DNA of 64,000 nt from Triatoma infestans. Its lineage: Eukaryota > Arthropoda > Insecta > Hemiptera > Reduviidae. Location of the stretch: contig JAAEAF010003762.1 in NCBI GenBank assembly GCA_011037195.1, positions 328,002 to 392,001 of the forward strand, read 5' to 3'. Below are positions 47,815-59,844 of this stretch, in pieces (within the stretch, counting starts at the first letter, position 1; every line of letters begins with the position of its first letter). The notes beneath the pieces were generated by a model. That model saw nothing but the letters and a program-made list of their open reading frames with translations. It ran no database searches and was not told the origin of the DNA. The translations under genes and the position numbers were made by a program.

Positions 47815-48240
47815 ATGGAGTTTACTAATAAAGTTGCCAAAACATGTTTTTTTTCGAAAACAAAAATGTTCCACACAAAAGTGATCTGCCTGCCTGTGTT
47901 CCCAAGATTATTGTTGGAACCGTTTTTGAGAAATCTTGGAAAACGAAGAAAAAAAACGTTCAGAAATATCGCACTTCCGGTTAAAGGGTTTAGACCGAAA
48001 TCTTTATGTCGGAGGTTAATGACGAGCCTAAACGGAATATCTTACGAATATGCTTTTTGTTTTCATGTTTAAAATCCGTTGTTCTCAGCAATAGACACAC
48101 ATTCGCATCATTCGCTAAAAGAAAACTTTCTTTCATACTCAGAAGATCTCAAAACGAATATTTTCGGTACAAAGTGAATTTCGATAATTTGTCTCGATCT
48201 TCAACAGACTCTCCGATGACAACAGTTCTGATAACTCCAA
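47815..48240 (+). repeat. Family R copy
   Basis: Blocks TTGGAACCGTTTTTGAGAAA, CGCACTTCCGGTTAAAGGGT, CCTAAACGGAATATCTTACG, ACACATTCGCATCATTCGCT and CAAAACGAATATTTTCGGTA in R order. Non-coding. Confidence 0.65.
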
Positions 48241-48799
48241 ACAGACATACTGAGAGAAATTTGTACAAATGATATCATTCGTCATCTGCCTAAATGAAAA
48301 AATTGAAACTGTATGAAAACTATCTCATAAGAGACAAAAGTAATTCTTTTAAAATATATATTGAAAATCCAGTATACTGTTTTGTCGGTATTAAATTTGG
48401 TTAACAGAATATTTTTTTTTTTTAAGAAGCTGGTGACCTTTTTCACTATTTACGAAATTAATTAAGAATAAACAATATTTCATTGAAATGTTAATCTTCT
48501 TTAACGTTTTTCCCTTTTTTCTTTTGTTAATTTATTTTCTATTACTCTTTAAAGGGTAATTAATTTGTATTTATATTATTATTAAAGGGTATTTTTTCCT
48601 CAAATTAAATTTCCTCTGTAAGGTAGGTTGAGCTAATTTTCGAGATATTTACTTAAAATTTAATGAGAAAACCGTGTGTTCCCCCTATAACAAATATTGA
48701 TGAACATAATATATTAATTAAAAATTATACATTTTTAATTTTCAACAATATAATCAACTTTTTCTTTTATCTTGAAATAAAATATTGGTAATTATGTTA
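48241..48799. other. Unannotated AT-rich stretch
   Basis: No gene, RNA or repeat recognised. Confidence 0.4.
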
Positions 48800-48887
48800 A
48801 GGTCAGCTGATACCACCAATATCTGGGAGTAATTCTTGAACAGAAGCTTGCGTTTGCTCTGATATAAAGAAGAATAAACAGGAGAAA
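48800..48887 (+). pseudogene. Short LINE reverse-transcriptase remnant at the palindrome's left edge
   Basis: One frame reads HQYLGVILEQKLAFALI then a stop. YLGVILEQKLAF fits the YLGV motif at the palm-thumb boundary of LINE RTs. Only about 20 codons, so low confidence. The palindrome begins directly after it. Confidence 0.4.
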
Positions 48888-49132
48888 AGTAGGGTAAAAA
48901 GACCGGTTCTGGCGCAAGGGCTACGGAGCCAAGTCTTTTTTGGGGGTTGCAAGAACGCCGCTGCCATCATCCAAATCAATGAGCTTAATTCAAAGATGAC
49001 GTCATCAGATTAAATATTATCCAAATCGCGCCCCACCCCCACCCCCAGGCCAGACCTAAATTCAAAAGATAGCCCCCAACCTCCCACCCCAGGCCAGACC
49101 TAAATTCAAGAGAAAAAAAAAGATTTCTACAT

Positions 49133-49212
49133 GACCTTGAATCGAACCAGCAAACCCAGCACTCACAGTCGGTTATCTAAACCAGTAGACCACCGATGCC
49201 ACTCGGTCCTAT
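49133..49212 (-). other. tRNA-like Pol III-type unit, left arm
   Basis: Mirror copy of the right-arm unit at 60570-60660. On the minus strand the A-box TGGTCTACTGG ends at 49192 and the B-box GGTTCGATTC is at 49139-49148, followed by an oligo-T run. See the right-arm entry for the fold. Probably not a working tRNA. Confidence 0.4.
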
Positions 49213-49932
49213 GTAGGAAAAAGATCTCGTCTATAAATTTATGTGCGTTGTACGAGCGCGTTCCAAGTTAGTTGTTTAGTTGTAGTAGTGTGTTTAAAAA
49301 AGTTTTTTTATTACTGCTTACACCTATTAATTATAGCACGTAGATTTCAACGGAAGAGAGAGAGGAAGTTAAGATGACGCAACATTTAAGCTGATAAGAA
49401 GGTTTTACATATATATCGCAGAGCAGCTCGCTATCATCCTATCTTCGACCTTGAGGTCAATCTAATGCGATAACTTAGCATTATTTTTTTTTAATTGAAT
49501 TTCAGTCGGTCAGAAGACCGCACAACCGCTGTTATGACTCACTCGAGACATATATAGATAAAAACAGTTGGTTAGAAGATATTGCATAATTGTAGATGTC
49601 CTTGGTCTTATCAGCATATACTGTTTAATCACACCAAACCATTATGATACTGGGTGTTAACATTATACCTATTAAAAAATGCATACCAGCTAATAAATAT
49701 TTTTTGAGGAGTTAGAATAAAAACTCATTTATATAATTGTTTTACAAATTTTTTATTATCAATTTGTTACAATGACATGTTTATGGTATAATACATTGAA
49801 TAATTAATAAAACTAATTTATTTAATTTTTTATGGTATAATACACTGTTTTGATCAATTAATACCAAAATATTTATAATGTATCATAAAAAACATAAAAT
49901 TAATTTTTTGGTCTAATATGTTTACGCAAACG
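49213..49932 (-). other. Left-arm polB 3' flank
   Basis: AT-rich, non-coding, mirror of 59845-60560. Contains AATAAA-type signals near the polB stop on the minus strand. No additional ORF of the kind expected in a Polinton (integrase, ATPase, capsid) is present. Confidence 0.6.
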
Positions 49933-52900
49933 TTAATCTGCATCAATATCCTGCACTAAAATGTCCCGGTGTCCATAGGCCAACGAGTTTATTCCATCAG
50001 GCAGGATGAACCGTTTATTATCTGAGGCTGAAAGGCTTCGTTTATTAATTAAGGTGGAGTAGACTTTATGCCCTACCGACCGAATCGATTTCATTATGCT
50101 TAACATCGAGACATCGTTGAATAGGACGGATTTATAATCGGCAAATCCAAGTTTCTTAAGCGTAGATCTTTGCACGCCTTTTGCACGCTTCTTTATATCC
50201 CCATCCACATCAATAGCATACATCTTCGGACGCAATGCAACCACTTCGGTAATTATGCGCCCATCCACTTCATCCTTAAATTTCCCCAATACCTTTTTAT
50301 TTTTAATTGAGAAATTCGGATGGCTTGGATGATATCCTGACGTGTCAAAATGATCTTCCATTTCCAGCATATCCTTAAAAATGTCGTCTGTGCTGATACG
50401 GTACAATAGGGAGTCCGTATCCGTATATATTAAACGAAGCCGTTCTGGTCCATATTTTTGCAGCATAATGGAGTAATGAAATTTGAAAATTATATCCTTC
50501 GAGATCTCCAAAATAGAAAAGCCCACGTACGGAACTTTGTTAAAGTATATCCTCGTTTTGGCCATCCTAACACCAACCAAATTCTCATCATATATTTTAG
50601 CATCGAGGAATGTTGGCTTTGCAATTAATTTCATTAATCTGCTATCATTAGTGACAAGCTCAAAGTTCATCCTTTTACGCACATTCTCCATAGTCTTCCC
50701 AAAGTTTGCATTATTATATAATTTGTACTGATTCTTCTCAAAATCGTTGGTTGCACGAGTCCTCATATCCGTGTTTAATTTGATGTAAGGAAGAAGCCAT
50801 GGTGATTGCTTAAATCGAAGGGCTCTACGAACCCGCACCAGCTGCAGCCCATAATCGAGGGCCTGTTTAAGAGCAATGTAGTGAACCACGTATCTCTCCC
50901 GCTTGCCAAGATGAGGAATCAATTTTTTAATATTTCCCTCACTGTTAGGAGGCGCCATTGTTTCTGCAAGAAACGGGAGGTCGTTGTGAAGCGGATGAAG
51001 ATGTTCTGGATATTCCAGATCCACTTCTAATATATATCCAAAGTCGGAATCATCAGGGATGTCTTGAACTTGAATCTCTTCCGGCTGTTCCACCCATTCA
51101 AAGCCTCCATAAGGTAAAAACCTACTCTGTGCATCACCATATAAATTGTTTGCATCGTAATACATGATGAATACTGACTCTTGCGTTGGATCATAGGTTT
51201 GCATGTATTTATTATTGGCCTTGCAATACCGTAGGGAAGCCTGGCAGATACCTCCTCTTATGCCACGTTCGACCATTAGAATCATTTCATAATCAAGCAG
51301 AAGTTCCAATTTAATGCCTGTTAACCTCAACATAGCATCCCACGCCATACCGGGAGCAGTGAAATAATGCGCAGGATCGATTTTATGAGTACTCATTGTC
51401 ACACGTCTAAAGTTTTCAAAGACATCAGCCAGCAACAAAACATCAGTCTTTAAATAGATACCACTATATTCTCCCAACGTTGTACAATGAAACTCGTTCC
51501 ACACCTTCACTGCATGGTTATAATCCTCTTCGCCAATATGGCTGTCCGTCAAGGCGTTGTAGAATGCAACCTTAGGTGGTAAATTTTCTTCATCCAATTT
51601 CTGCAAGGAACTCACATAGTCGTACGGGAAAACGCCTTTTCTTAATACAAGGGGCAGCTGCGTTTCAGTGAAATATTTCGCAGTTTCCATGAAAGAAGAT
51701 TTTGGTAAGTAATTAACTAGTTGAGCCAGACTCTCTGCCATGAATCTGAATGAATCCAAGAAGCGAAATTGAATACCATTAATGTACTTTGCAAATGAAA
51801 TAAACTTCTCTTCAGTATGAGGTATTACATTAACTCTGCCTGGAAGTTTCCCCAATTCTTTAATAATAAAATGCGAATCGTACCCGCTGAGATTGTGAAT
51901 GAATACTGGAACATAAGTTGGTTGCCGGCATCGCAAATTACAATTATTACATGCAGCGCCCCTATATTTGCCTGAAATATGACAATGATCCCGCACCTTA
52001 TGGTTGGCTTCGCTGAATGTATGATTGCAGAGATAACAGGTATCAGCTGCCTTCCATTCTCTTTCTTCTAACTCACTAATCACTATGTCCACATTTTTGT
52101 TTAACATCTTGCCAATGACTGTTGATAAATCGCTTAGATGACGTAAGAATTTTTCGGCTGCATTCTCTCCCCTATATAGAAATGGTTCTTTAAGCGTCCA
52201 AAGATGTTCTATTTCATCGGTGGGTTTTACATAGGCGCAGAAAGAAAACGGTTCATGTTCCTGATAGTTCGTTGTAGATGATCGGGCTGGGGAAGGCGCA
52301 CATGAATGTATAGGTTTTAAAAGGCACTCGAAATCGGCGTAAATCACAAAATTTGCTTTTAGCTGACGTTCAACGTTTTTAAATTCTATAAAAGGTTCTT
52401 CAGTTGGGAGTTTAACAGCTGCTGGAATGTTATCGCCACAATATATCCTGTGTTCTTGTAGTTTATCCTCTGCTGATTTTCCATAACGCCCATCAAAGTG
52501 TGTAAAACAGCGTTTACACAACTGTATTGCATGCGCATAGTTTGTTTTTTGCCCGGAAACCAACCTATTGAAATGTTTAATAAAAACATAATGTTGTTTT
52601 TCTCCATCTTGCATGAGTAAAAGGTCGCGATGGTCTTGCAGTTCTTCTTTAACAACCTTCAGCGGGTAAACACTATTATCACCATCCAACCCGAATACAT
52701 TTATTGATATATTGTTTACTTTTTCGAACTTTTTGATCTGGTGAAGAGGCGTGGGGAATGAAACGCACTCAAAATTATAAGGATGGACCAGCGTTTTATA
52801 TTTACTAACACGTTGAGGTTTTTATCCACAAATTTTGCTAATACAGCATATTTAAAACACTCCTCGTCGTAATTCTCCGGATTTATACAAGCCTTCTTAG

Positions 52901-53582
52901 CAGCGATAGATTTAGGAAGTTTGATATATGTCGACCCTCCTAGCGGCTTGTACATATTTATCCGCAACCTTGCTCCATCTATCCCAACCAGCTTCCATCC
53001 ACTCTTCTCTAACTGTGCCTCTTCCATTTCGTTCACTAATTTCTTGAATATATGTTCGAGAAACTCACCGATATCTGTGTCCATATAAATGGCCTTATTC
53101 CGAGTTTTAAATGATCTATCAGTTTGTTCCCCGAGTGTGTTCTCAAACAGACATTCCACCACTATATTAATTTTTAGCGTACGTTTCTCTTCCAATTGTT
53201 GTTTAATGAGCTCGTATAGACGCCTTTTAATCGACTGCAGAAACGTAGATAGATCTTCAAATTCCGCTGATTGCAGAAAATATGACCTTATTCTCCCCCG
53301 ACATGCCGATTCATATTCTTCAGATGCCCGTTTCAACAATTCCGCTTTAGTTGGTTCCACACATGCCTTTTCAGCGCCTGAATTATCATATCGAGCTTTC
53401 TTTACAGGAGGTCGGTCAGCACAGACTATTTCATGTCGCTCGCCGTTATATCTATTCAAAAAAGTCCGTTTACAGCCCTTACAGACATACATCTGGTTTG
53501 CATTACAGTATCTTTGGTGGCGATAGAGATTCTTCTTCAAAGTGAATGTTTTTCCACATTTCTCACAGCTAAATGTTGCCAT
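49933..53582 (-). pseudogene. Family-B (protein-primed type) DNA polymerase, left-arm copy, one frameshift
   Basis: The gene spans about 1,190 codons with one single-base deletion near 52820 separating an N-terminal frame (53582 leftward) from a 918-codon frame (52689-49933). The N-terminus has two Cys2-His-Cys fingers (residues 6-26 and 34-54). Then follow exo I YADFECLL, a Cys/His insertion resembling endonuclease VII zinc sites (CYLC...DHCHISGKYRG...CNNC), exo II HNLSGYDSH, exo III YLKTDVLLLADVF, motif A YYDANNLYG, motif B KLYNNANFGKTMEN, motif C YTDTDS and a K-x-Y (RPKMYAI). All catalytic acidic residues are present. Length and motif order fit Polinton/Maverick and adintovirus polymerases, which replicate linear DNA. 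From exo I to the stop it is uninterrupted, unlike the right copy. The start ATG follows a TATA/Inr promoter. Confidence 0.93.
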
Positions 53583-53840
53583 CTTGAACGATGTTTAACG
53601 TGTAGGAAGTCACACTAAGACTGAGATCCATACCTCACGCATCTATATTTATACCTTCGGGAACCGACTTTGCGCATGCGCATAACTTTTCCCAAAATGT
53701 AACACAATCTAGAGTAATAAAGTACAAAACAAGTTTTAAGCATGTGCATAGCATTTCTCAAATGTGACACGATCTAGAGTAATAAAGTACAAAACCATTG
53801 TTGCGCATGCGCATAGCATTTCTCAAATCTAGAGTAAATT
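53583..53840 (-). promoter_or_regulatory. Left-arm polB promoter with tandem GCGCATGCGC array
   Basis: Mirror of 55940-56195. TATA element TATAAATATA (minus strand) at 53644-53653. TGCGCATGCGCA at 53671-53682 and 53802-53813, with a degenerate TAAGCATGTGCA at 53737-53748, spaced about 65 bp within tandem repeats that also share TCTAGAGTAATAAAGTAC. Confidence 0.75.
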
Positions 53841-53869
53841 GGTATATTAATAAACAGAAATAGCACTTT

Positions 53870-54115
53870 TAGGAGACAACCTAACCCCCCACCTCCGCCT
53901 CAAAGGTGCCTAAAATGCATTTTCCCAGAGAAATATTTCAAATAAAAATTGTAGATCCTTGTATGTGTAGTTGATATATCAATTTTACTGAAAATTGTTG
54001 GAACTATTTTGAAATGATTGCAAAATCCATTCAGTAAAGTGGTACTTCCGCTTGAGGAATTTCGACAGATAACGTACTTCTGGAACCCCATGTGATACCC
54101 CAGACGGAATAGCGT
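53870..54115 (-). repeat. Family R fragment inside left arm
   Basis: GCATTTTCCCAGAGAAATAT, AAAATTGTAGATCCTTGTAT and GTGGTACTTCCGCTTGAGGA are the first half of family R in plus orientation relative to the window; the mirror copy is at 55675-55915. Strand refers to the arm's gene direction. The repeat was therefore in place before the arms duplicated. Confidence 0.65.
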
Positions 54116-54269
54116 GTTTGAACTAATTACTATAACACTAAACAGAAAATGGTTAAATATTACGTAATGTTCTAAAAATAGATCTTTAGAGGCGGTGACC
54201 TTGAAAGGAAGTTAAAACTATAAACAATTAGCTATCGAATATGCATATTTACATATTTGTAAAAAATGA

Positions 54270-54299
54270 ATGTGTGTGTGTGTGTGTGTGTGTGTGTGT
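54270..54299. repeat. (TG)n microsatellite, left arm
   Basis: About 15 TG units. The right-arm counterpart at 55490-55508 is only about 9 CA units long. Confidence 0.95.
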
Positions 54300-54881
54300 C
54301 GGATTCATTGACCTTTAGATAGCAAGACTATGCATGTTTTTTGCAACATTGTGCCAGACTTGATTGAAGTATTATTATTTCGCGCTGTTTGAAACACCAA
54401 TTTTGGCGGAAAAAAAATTTTTAAAAAACTTGTTTTATTTCCTTAAAAATATAATATTAAAAATCATTCACTCATTTCATTTATTTATTGTGATGAAGAA
54501 CCCTCTGTAATCTATAAAAACAGATTTAAATGATAAATATAAATACAAGCGAGAGTGTTTTCTACTTCAAACACGCATGACCAACTCCATGCCGGCCTGG
54601 TCATACTCTGAATATAAACTCTCGCAGAAGGTTGGAGGGGTGAGGGCAAATGAGGCAATCCCCACTTTACATCATTAATATTCCCCCTACTGCCAATAGA
54701 AAGAACGCAGCGAATTTTAGGTGAACAATAGGGCATATATGTAAGCAGTTTTTCTCTTCCAAAAATATTTTTTAAGAAAATGCACTTAGTATTCCAAATT
54801 AATGAAATTCATCGGTGTTTTTATGGAAAAATCATAAAAACTAAAAACTGTTCAGTAAAACACAGTTCCGGCTTACTAATT

Positions 54882-54908
54882 TTTCTTGAAACTCCGAGTT
54901 TCAAGAAA
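54882..54908. repeat. Centre of the palindrome
   Basis: TTTCTTGAAACTC, a single C at 54895, then GAGTTTCAAGAAA. There is no spacer that could form a hairpin loop, so a cruciform here would need distortion at the tip. Such centres are unstable in cloning and replication. Confidence 0.95.
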
Positions 54909-55489
54909 AATTAGTAAGCCGGAACTGTGTTTTACTGAACAGTTTTTAGTTTTTATGATTTTTCCATAAAAACACCGATGAATTTCATTAATTTGGAATA
55001 CTAAGTGCATTTTCTTAAAAAATATTTTTGGAAGAGAAAAACTGCTTACATATATGCCCTATTGTTCACCTAAATTCGCTGCGTTCTTTCTATTGGCAGT
55101 AGGGGGAATATTAATGATGTAAAGTGGGGATTGCCTCATTTGCCCTCACCCCTCCAACCTTCTGCGAGAGTTTATATTCAGAGTATGACCAGGCCGGCAT
55201 GGAGTTGGTCATGCGTGTTTGAAGTAGAAAACACTCTCGCTTGTATTTATATTTATCATTTAAATCTGTTTTTATAGATTACAGAGGGTTCTTCATCACA
55301 ATAAATAAATGAAATGAGTGAATGATTTGTAATATTATATTTTTAAGGAAATAAAACAAGTTTTTTAAAAATTTTTTTTCCGCCAAAATTGGTGTTTCAA
55401 ACAGCGCGAAATAATAATACTTCAATCAAGTCTGGCACAATGTTGCAAAAAACATGCATAGTCTTGCTATCTAAAGGTCAATGAATCCG

Positions 55490-55508
55490 ACACACACACA
55501 CACACACA
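55490..55508. repeat. (CA)n microsatellite, right arm
   Basis: Shorter mirror of 54270-54299; one of the clearest length differences between the arms. Confidence 0.95.
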
Positions 55509-55674
55509 TTCATTTTTTACAAATATGTAAATATGCATATTCGATAGCTAATTGTTTATAGTTTTAACTTCCTTTCAAGGTCACCGCCTCTAAAGATCTA
55601 TTTTTAGAACATTACGTAATATTTAACCATTTTCTGTTTAGTGTTATAGTAATTAGTTCAAACACGCTATTCCG

Positions 55675-55915
55675 TCTGGGGTATCACATGGGGTTCCAGA
55701 AGTACGTTGTCTGTCGAAATTCCTCAAGCGGAAGTACCACTTTACTGAATGGATTTTGCAATCATTTCAAAATAGTTCCAACAATTTTCAGTAAAATTGA
55801 TATATCAACTACACATACAAGGATCTACAATTTTTATTTGAAATATTTCTCTGGGAAAATGCATTTTAGGCACCTTTGAGGCGGAGGGGGGGGTTAGGTT
55901 GTCTCCTAAAAGTGC
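55675..55915 (+). repeat. Family R fragment inside right arm
   Basis: Reverse complement of 53870-54115 with a few substitutions, for example in the G-run near 55885. Confidence 0.65.
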
Positions 55916-55939
55916 TATTTCTGTTTATTAATATACCAA

Positions 55940-56195
55940 TTTACTCTAGATTTGAGAAATGCTATGCGCATGCGCAACAATGGTTTTGTACTTTATTACT
56001 CTAGATCGTGTCACATTTGAGAAATGCTATGCACATGCTTAAAACTTGTTTTGTACTTTATTACTCTAGATTGTGTTACATTTTGGGAAAAGTTATGCGC
56101 ATGCGCAAAGTCGGTTCCCGAAGGTATAAATATAGATGCGTGAGGTATGGATCTCAGTCTTAGTGTGACTTCCTACACGTTAAACATCGTTCAAG
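55940..56195 (+). promoter_or_regulatory. Right-arm polB promoter: TATA, Inr and tandem NRF-1/EWG-like sites
   Basis: TATAAATATA at 56125-56134 and an arthropod Inr TCAGT at 56154-56158, whose A (56156) lies 31 bp from the TATA T, the canonical spacing. That gives a 40-nt leader to the ATG at 56196. Upstream, three ~65-bp tandem units share ACTTTATTACTCTAGAT and GAAATGCTATGCGCA; they carry the perfect palindrome TGCGCATGCGCA at 55965-55976 and 56096-56107 and a degenerate TGCACATGCTTA at 56030-56041. This palindrome is the NRF-1/alpha-Pal consensus (EWG in flies). The factor binding is inferred. Confidence 0.75.
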
Positions 56196-59100
56196 ATGGC
56201 AACATTTAGCTGTGAGAAATGTGGAAAAACATTCACTTTGAAGAAGAATCTCTATCGCCACCAAAGATACTGTAATGCAAACCAGATGTATGTCTGTAAG
56301 GGCTGTAAACGGACTTTTTTGAATAGATATAACGGCGAGCGACATGAAATAGTCTGTGCTGACCGACCTCCTGTAAAGAAAGCTCGATATGATAATTCAG
56401 GCGCTGAAAAGGCATGTGTGGAACCAACTAAAGCGGAATTGTTGAAACGGGCATCTGAAGAATATGAATCGGCATGTCGGGGGAGAATAAGGTCATATTT
56501 TCTGCAATCAGCGGAATTTGAAGATCTATCTACGTTTCTGCAGTCGATTAAAAGGCGTCTATACGAGCTCATTAAACAACAATTGGAAGAGAAACGTACG
56601 CTAAAAATTAATATAGTGGTGGAATGTCTGTTTGAGAACACACTCGGGGAACAAACTGATAGATCATTTAAAACTCGGAATAAGGCCATTTATATGGACA
56701 CAGATATCGGTGAGTTTCTCGAACATATATTCAAGAAATTAGTGAACGAAATGGAAGAGGCACAGTTAGAGAAGAGTGGATGGAAGCTGGTTGGGATAGA
56801 TGGAGCAAGGTTGCGGATAAATATGTACAAGCCGCTAGGAGGGTCGACATATATCAAACTTCCTAAATCTATCGCTGCTAAGAAGGCTTGTATAAATCCG
56901 GAGAATTACGACGAGGAGTGTTTTAAATATGCTGTATTAGCAAAATTTGTGGATAAAGACCCTCAACGTGTTAGTAAATATAAAACGCTGGTCCATCCTT
57001 ATAATTTTGAGTGCGTTTCATTCCCCACGCCTCTTCACCAGATCAAAAAGTTCGAAAAAGTAAACAATATATCAATAAATGTATTCGGGTTGGATGGTGA
57101 TAATAGTGTTTACCCGCTGAAGGTTGTTAAAGAAGAACTGCAAGACCATCGCGACCTTTTACTCATGCAAGATGGAGAAAAACAACATTATGTTTTTATT
57201 AAACATTTCAATAGGTTGGTTTCCGGGCAAAAAACAAACTATGCGCATGCAATACAGTTGTGTAAACGCTGTTTTACACACTTTGATGGGCGTTATGGAA
57301 AATCAGCAGAGGATAAACTACAAGAACACAGGATATATTGTGGCGATAACATTCCAGCAGCTGTTAAACTCCCAACTGAAGAACCTTTTATAGAATTTAA
57401 AAACGTTGAACGTCAGCTAAAAGCAAATTTTGTGATTTACGCCGATTTCGAGTGCCTTTTAAAACCTATACATTCATGTGCGCCTTCCCCAGCCCGATCA
57501 TCTACAACGAACTATCAGGAACATGAACCGTTTTCTTTCTGCGCCTATGTAAAACCCACCGATGAAATAGAACATCTTTGGACGCTTAAAGAACCATTTC
57601 TATATAGGGGAGAGAATGCAGCTGAAAAATTCTTACGTCATCTAAGCGATTTATCAACAGTCATTGGCAAGATGTTAAACAAAAATGTGGACATAGTGAT
57701 TAGTGAGTTAGAAGAAAGAGAATGGAAGGCAGCTGATACCTGTTATCTCTGCAATCATACATTCAGCGAAGCCAACCATAAGGTGCGGGATCATTGTCAT
57801 ATTTCAGGCAAATATAGGGGCGCTGCATGTAATAATTGTAATTTGCGATGCCGGCAACCAACTTATGTTCCAGTATTCATTCACAATCTCAGCGGGTACG
57901 ATTCGCATTTTATTATTAAAGAATTGGGGAAACTTCCAGGCAGAGTTAATGTAATACCTCATACTGAAGAGAAGTTTATTTCATTTGCAAAGTACATTAA
58001 TGGTATTCAATTTCGCTTCTTGGATTCATTCAGATTCATGGCAGAGAGTCTGGCTCAACTAGTTATTACTTACCAAAATCTTCTTTCATGGAAACTGCGA
58101 AATATTTCACTGAAACGCAGCTGCCCCTTGTATTAAGAAAAGGCGTTTTCCCGTACGACTATGTGAGTTCCTGGCAGAAATTGGATGAAGAAAATTTACC
58201 ACCTAAGGTTGCATTCTACAACGCCTTGACGGACAGCCATATTGGCGAAGAGGATTATAACCATGCAGTGAAGGTGTGGAACGAGTTTCATTGTACAACG
58301 TTGGGAGAATATAGTGATATCTATTTAAAGACTGATGTTTTGTTGCTGGCTGATGTCTTTGAAAACTTTAGACGTGTGACAATGAGTACTCATAAAATCG
58401 ATCCTGCGCATTATTTCACTGCTCCCGGTATGGCGTGGGATGCTATGTTGAGGTTAACAGGCATTAAATTGGAACTTCTGCTTGATTATGAAATGATTCT
58501 AATGGTCGAACGTGGCATAAGAGGAGGTATCTGCCAGGCTTCCCTACGGTATTGCAAGGCCAATAATAAATACATGCAAACCTATGATCCAACGCAAGAG
58601 TCAGTATTCATCATGTATTACGATGCAAACAATTTATATGGTGATGCACAGAGTAGGTTTTACCTTATGGAGGCTTTGAATGGGTGGAACAGCCGGAAGA
58701 GATTCAAGTTCAAGACATCCCTGATGATTCCGACTTTGGATATATATTAGAAGTGGATCTGGAATATCCAGAACATCTTCATCCGCTTCACAACGACCTC
58801 CCGTTTCTTGCAGAAACAATGGCGCCTCCTAACAGTGAGGGAAATATTAAAAAATTGATTCCTCATCTTGGCAAGCGGGAGAGATACGTGGTTCACTACA
58901 TTGCTCTTAAACAGGCCCTCGATTATGGGCTGCAGCTGGTGCGGGTTCGTAGAGCCCTTCGATTTAAGCAATCACCATGGCTTCTTCCTTACATCAAATT
59001 AAACACGGATATGAGGACTCGTTCAACCAACGATTTTGAGAAGAATCAGTACAAATTATATAATAATGCAAACTTTGGGAAGACTATGGAGAATGTACGC

Positions 59101-59844
59101 AAAGGGATGAACTTTGAGCTTGTCACTAATGATAGCATATTAATGAAATTAATTGCAAAAGCAACATTCCTCGATGCTAAAATATATGATGAGAATTTGG
59201 TTGGTGTTAGGATGTCCAAAACGAGGATATACTTTAACAAAGTTCCGTACGTGGGCTTTTCTATTTTGGAGATCTCGAAGGATATAATTTTCAAATTTCA
59301 TTACTCCATTATGCTGCAAAAATATGGACCAGAACGGCTTCGTTTAATATATACGGATACGGACTCCCTATTGTACCGTATCAGCACAGACGACATTTTT
59401 AAGGATATGCTGGAAATGGAAGATCATTTTGACACGTCAGGATATCATCCAAGCCATCCGAATTTCTCAATTAAAAATAAAAAGGTATTGGGGAAATTTA
59501 AGGATGAAGTGGATGGGCGCATAATTACCGAAGTTGTTGCATTGCGTCCGAAGATGTATGCTATTGATGTGGATGGGGATATAAAGAAGCGTGCAAAAGG
59601 CGTGCAAAGATCTACGCTTAAGAAACTTGGATTTGCCGATTATAAATCCGTCCTATTCAACGATGTCTCGATGTTAAGCATAATGAAATCGATTCGGTCG
59701 GTAGGGCATAAAGTCTACTCCACCTTAATTAATAAACGAAGCCTTTCAGCCTCAGATAATAAACGGTTCATCCTGCCTGATGGAATAAACTCGGTGGCCT
59801 ATGGACACCGGGACATTTTAGTGCAGGATATTGATGCAGATTAA
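56196..59844 (+). pseudogene. Family-B (protein-primed type) DNA polymerase, right-arm copy, two frameshifts
   Basis: Same gene as 53582-49933, reading away from the palindrome centre. The first frame (56196-58136, 646 codons) holds both N-terminal fingers, exo I (near 57439), the Cys/His insertion (57736-57850) and exo II (near 57880). A one-base deletion near 58065 and another in a T-run at 58658-58661 shift the frame before exo III (near 58322) and after motif A (58621). The last 386 codons carry motif B, motif C (YTDTDS near 59355) and RPKMYAI. N-terminal coding sequence appears identical to the left copy as far as I compared it. Eight amino-acid differences lie further on, five of them between 59010 and 59220. 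Both breaks are short-run indels, so sequencing error is possible. Confidence 0.93.

Noticed and set aside
53089..53526. 145-codon ORF opposite polB (and its mirror at 56252-56689)
   Set aside because: Antisense shadow of the polymerase N-terminus; no domain, and its conservation follows from the palindrome.
53671..53813. GCGCATGCGC sites as a replication origin
   Set aside because: Position just upstream of TATA/Inr in both arms favours promoter elements; nothing else supports an origin.
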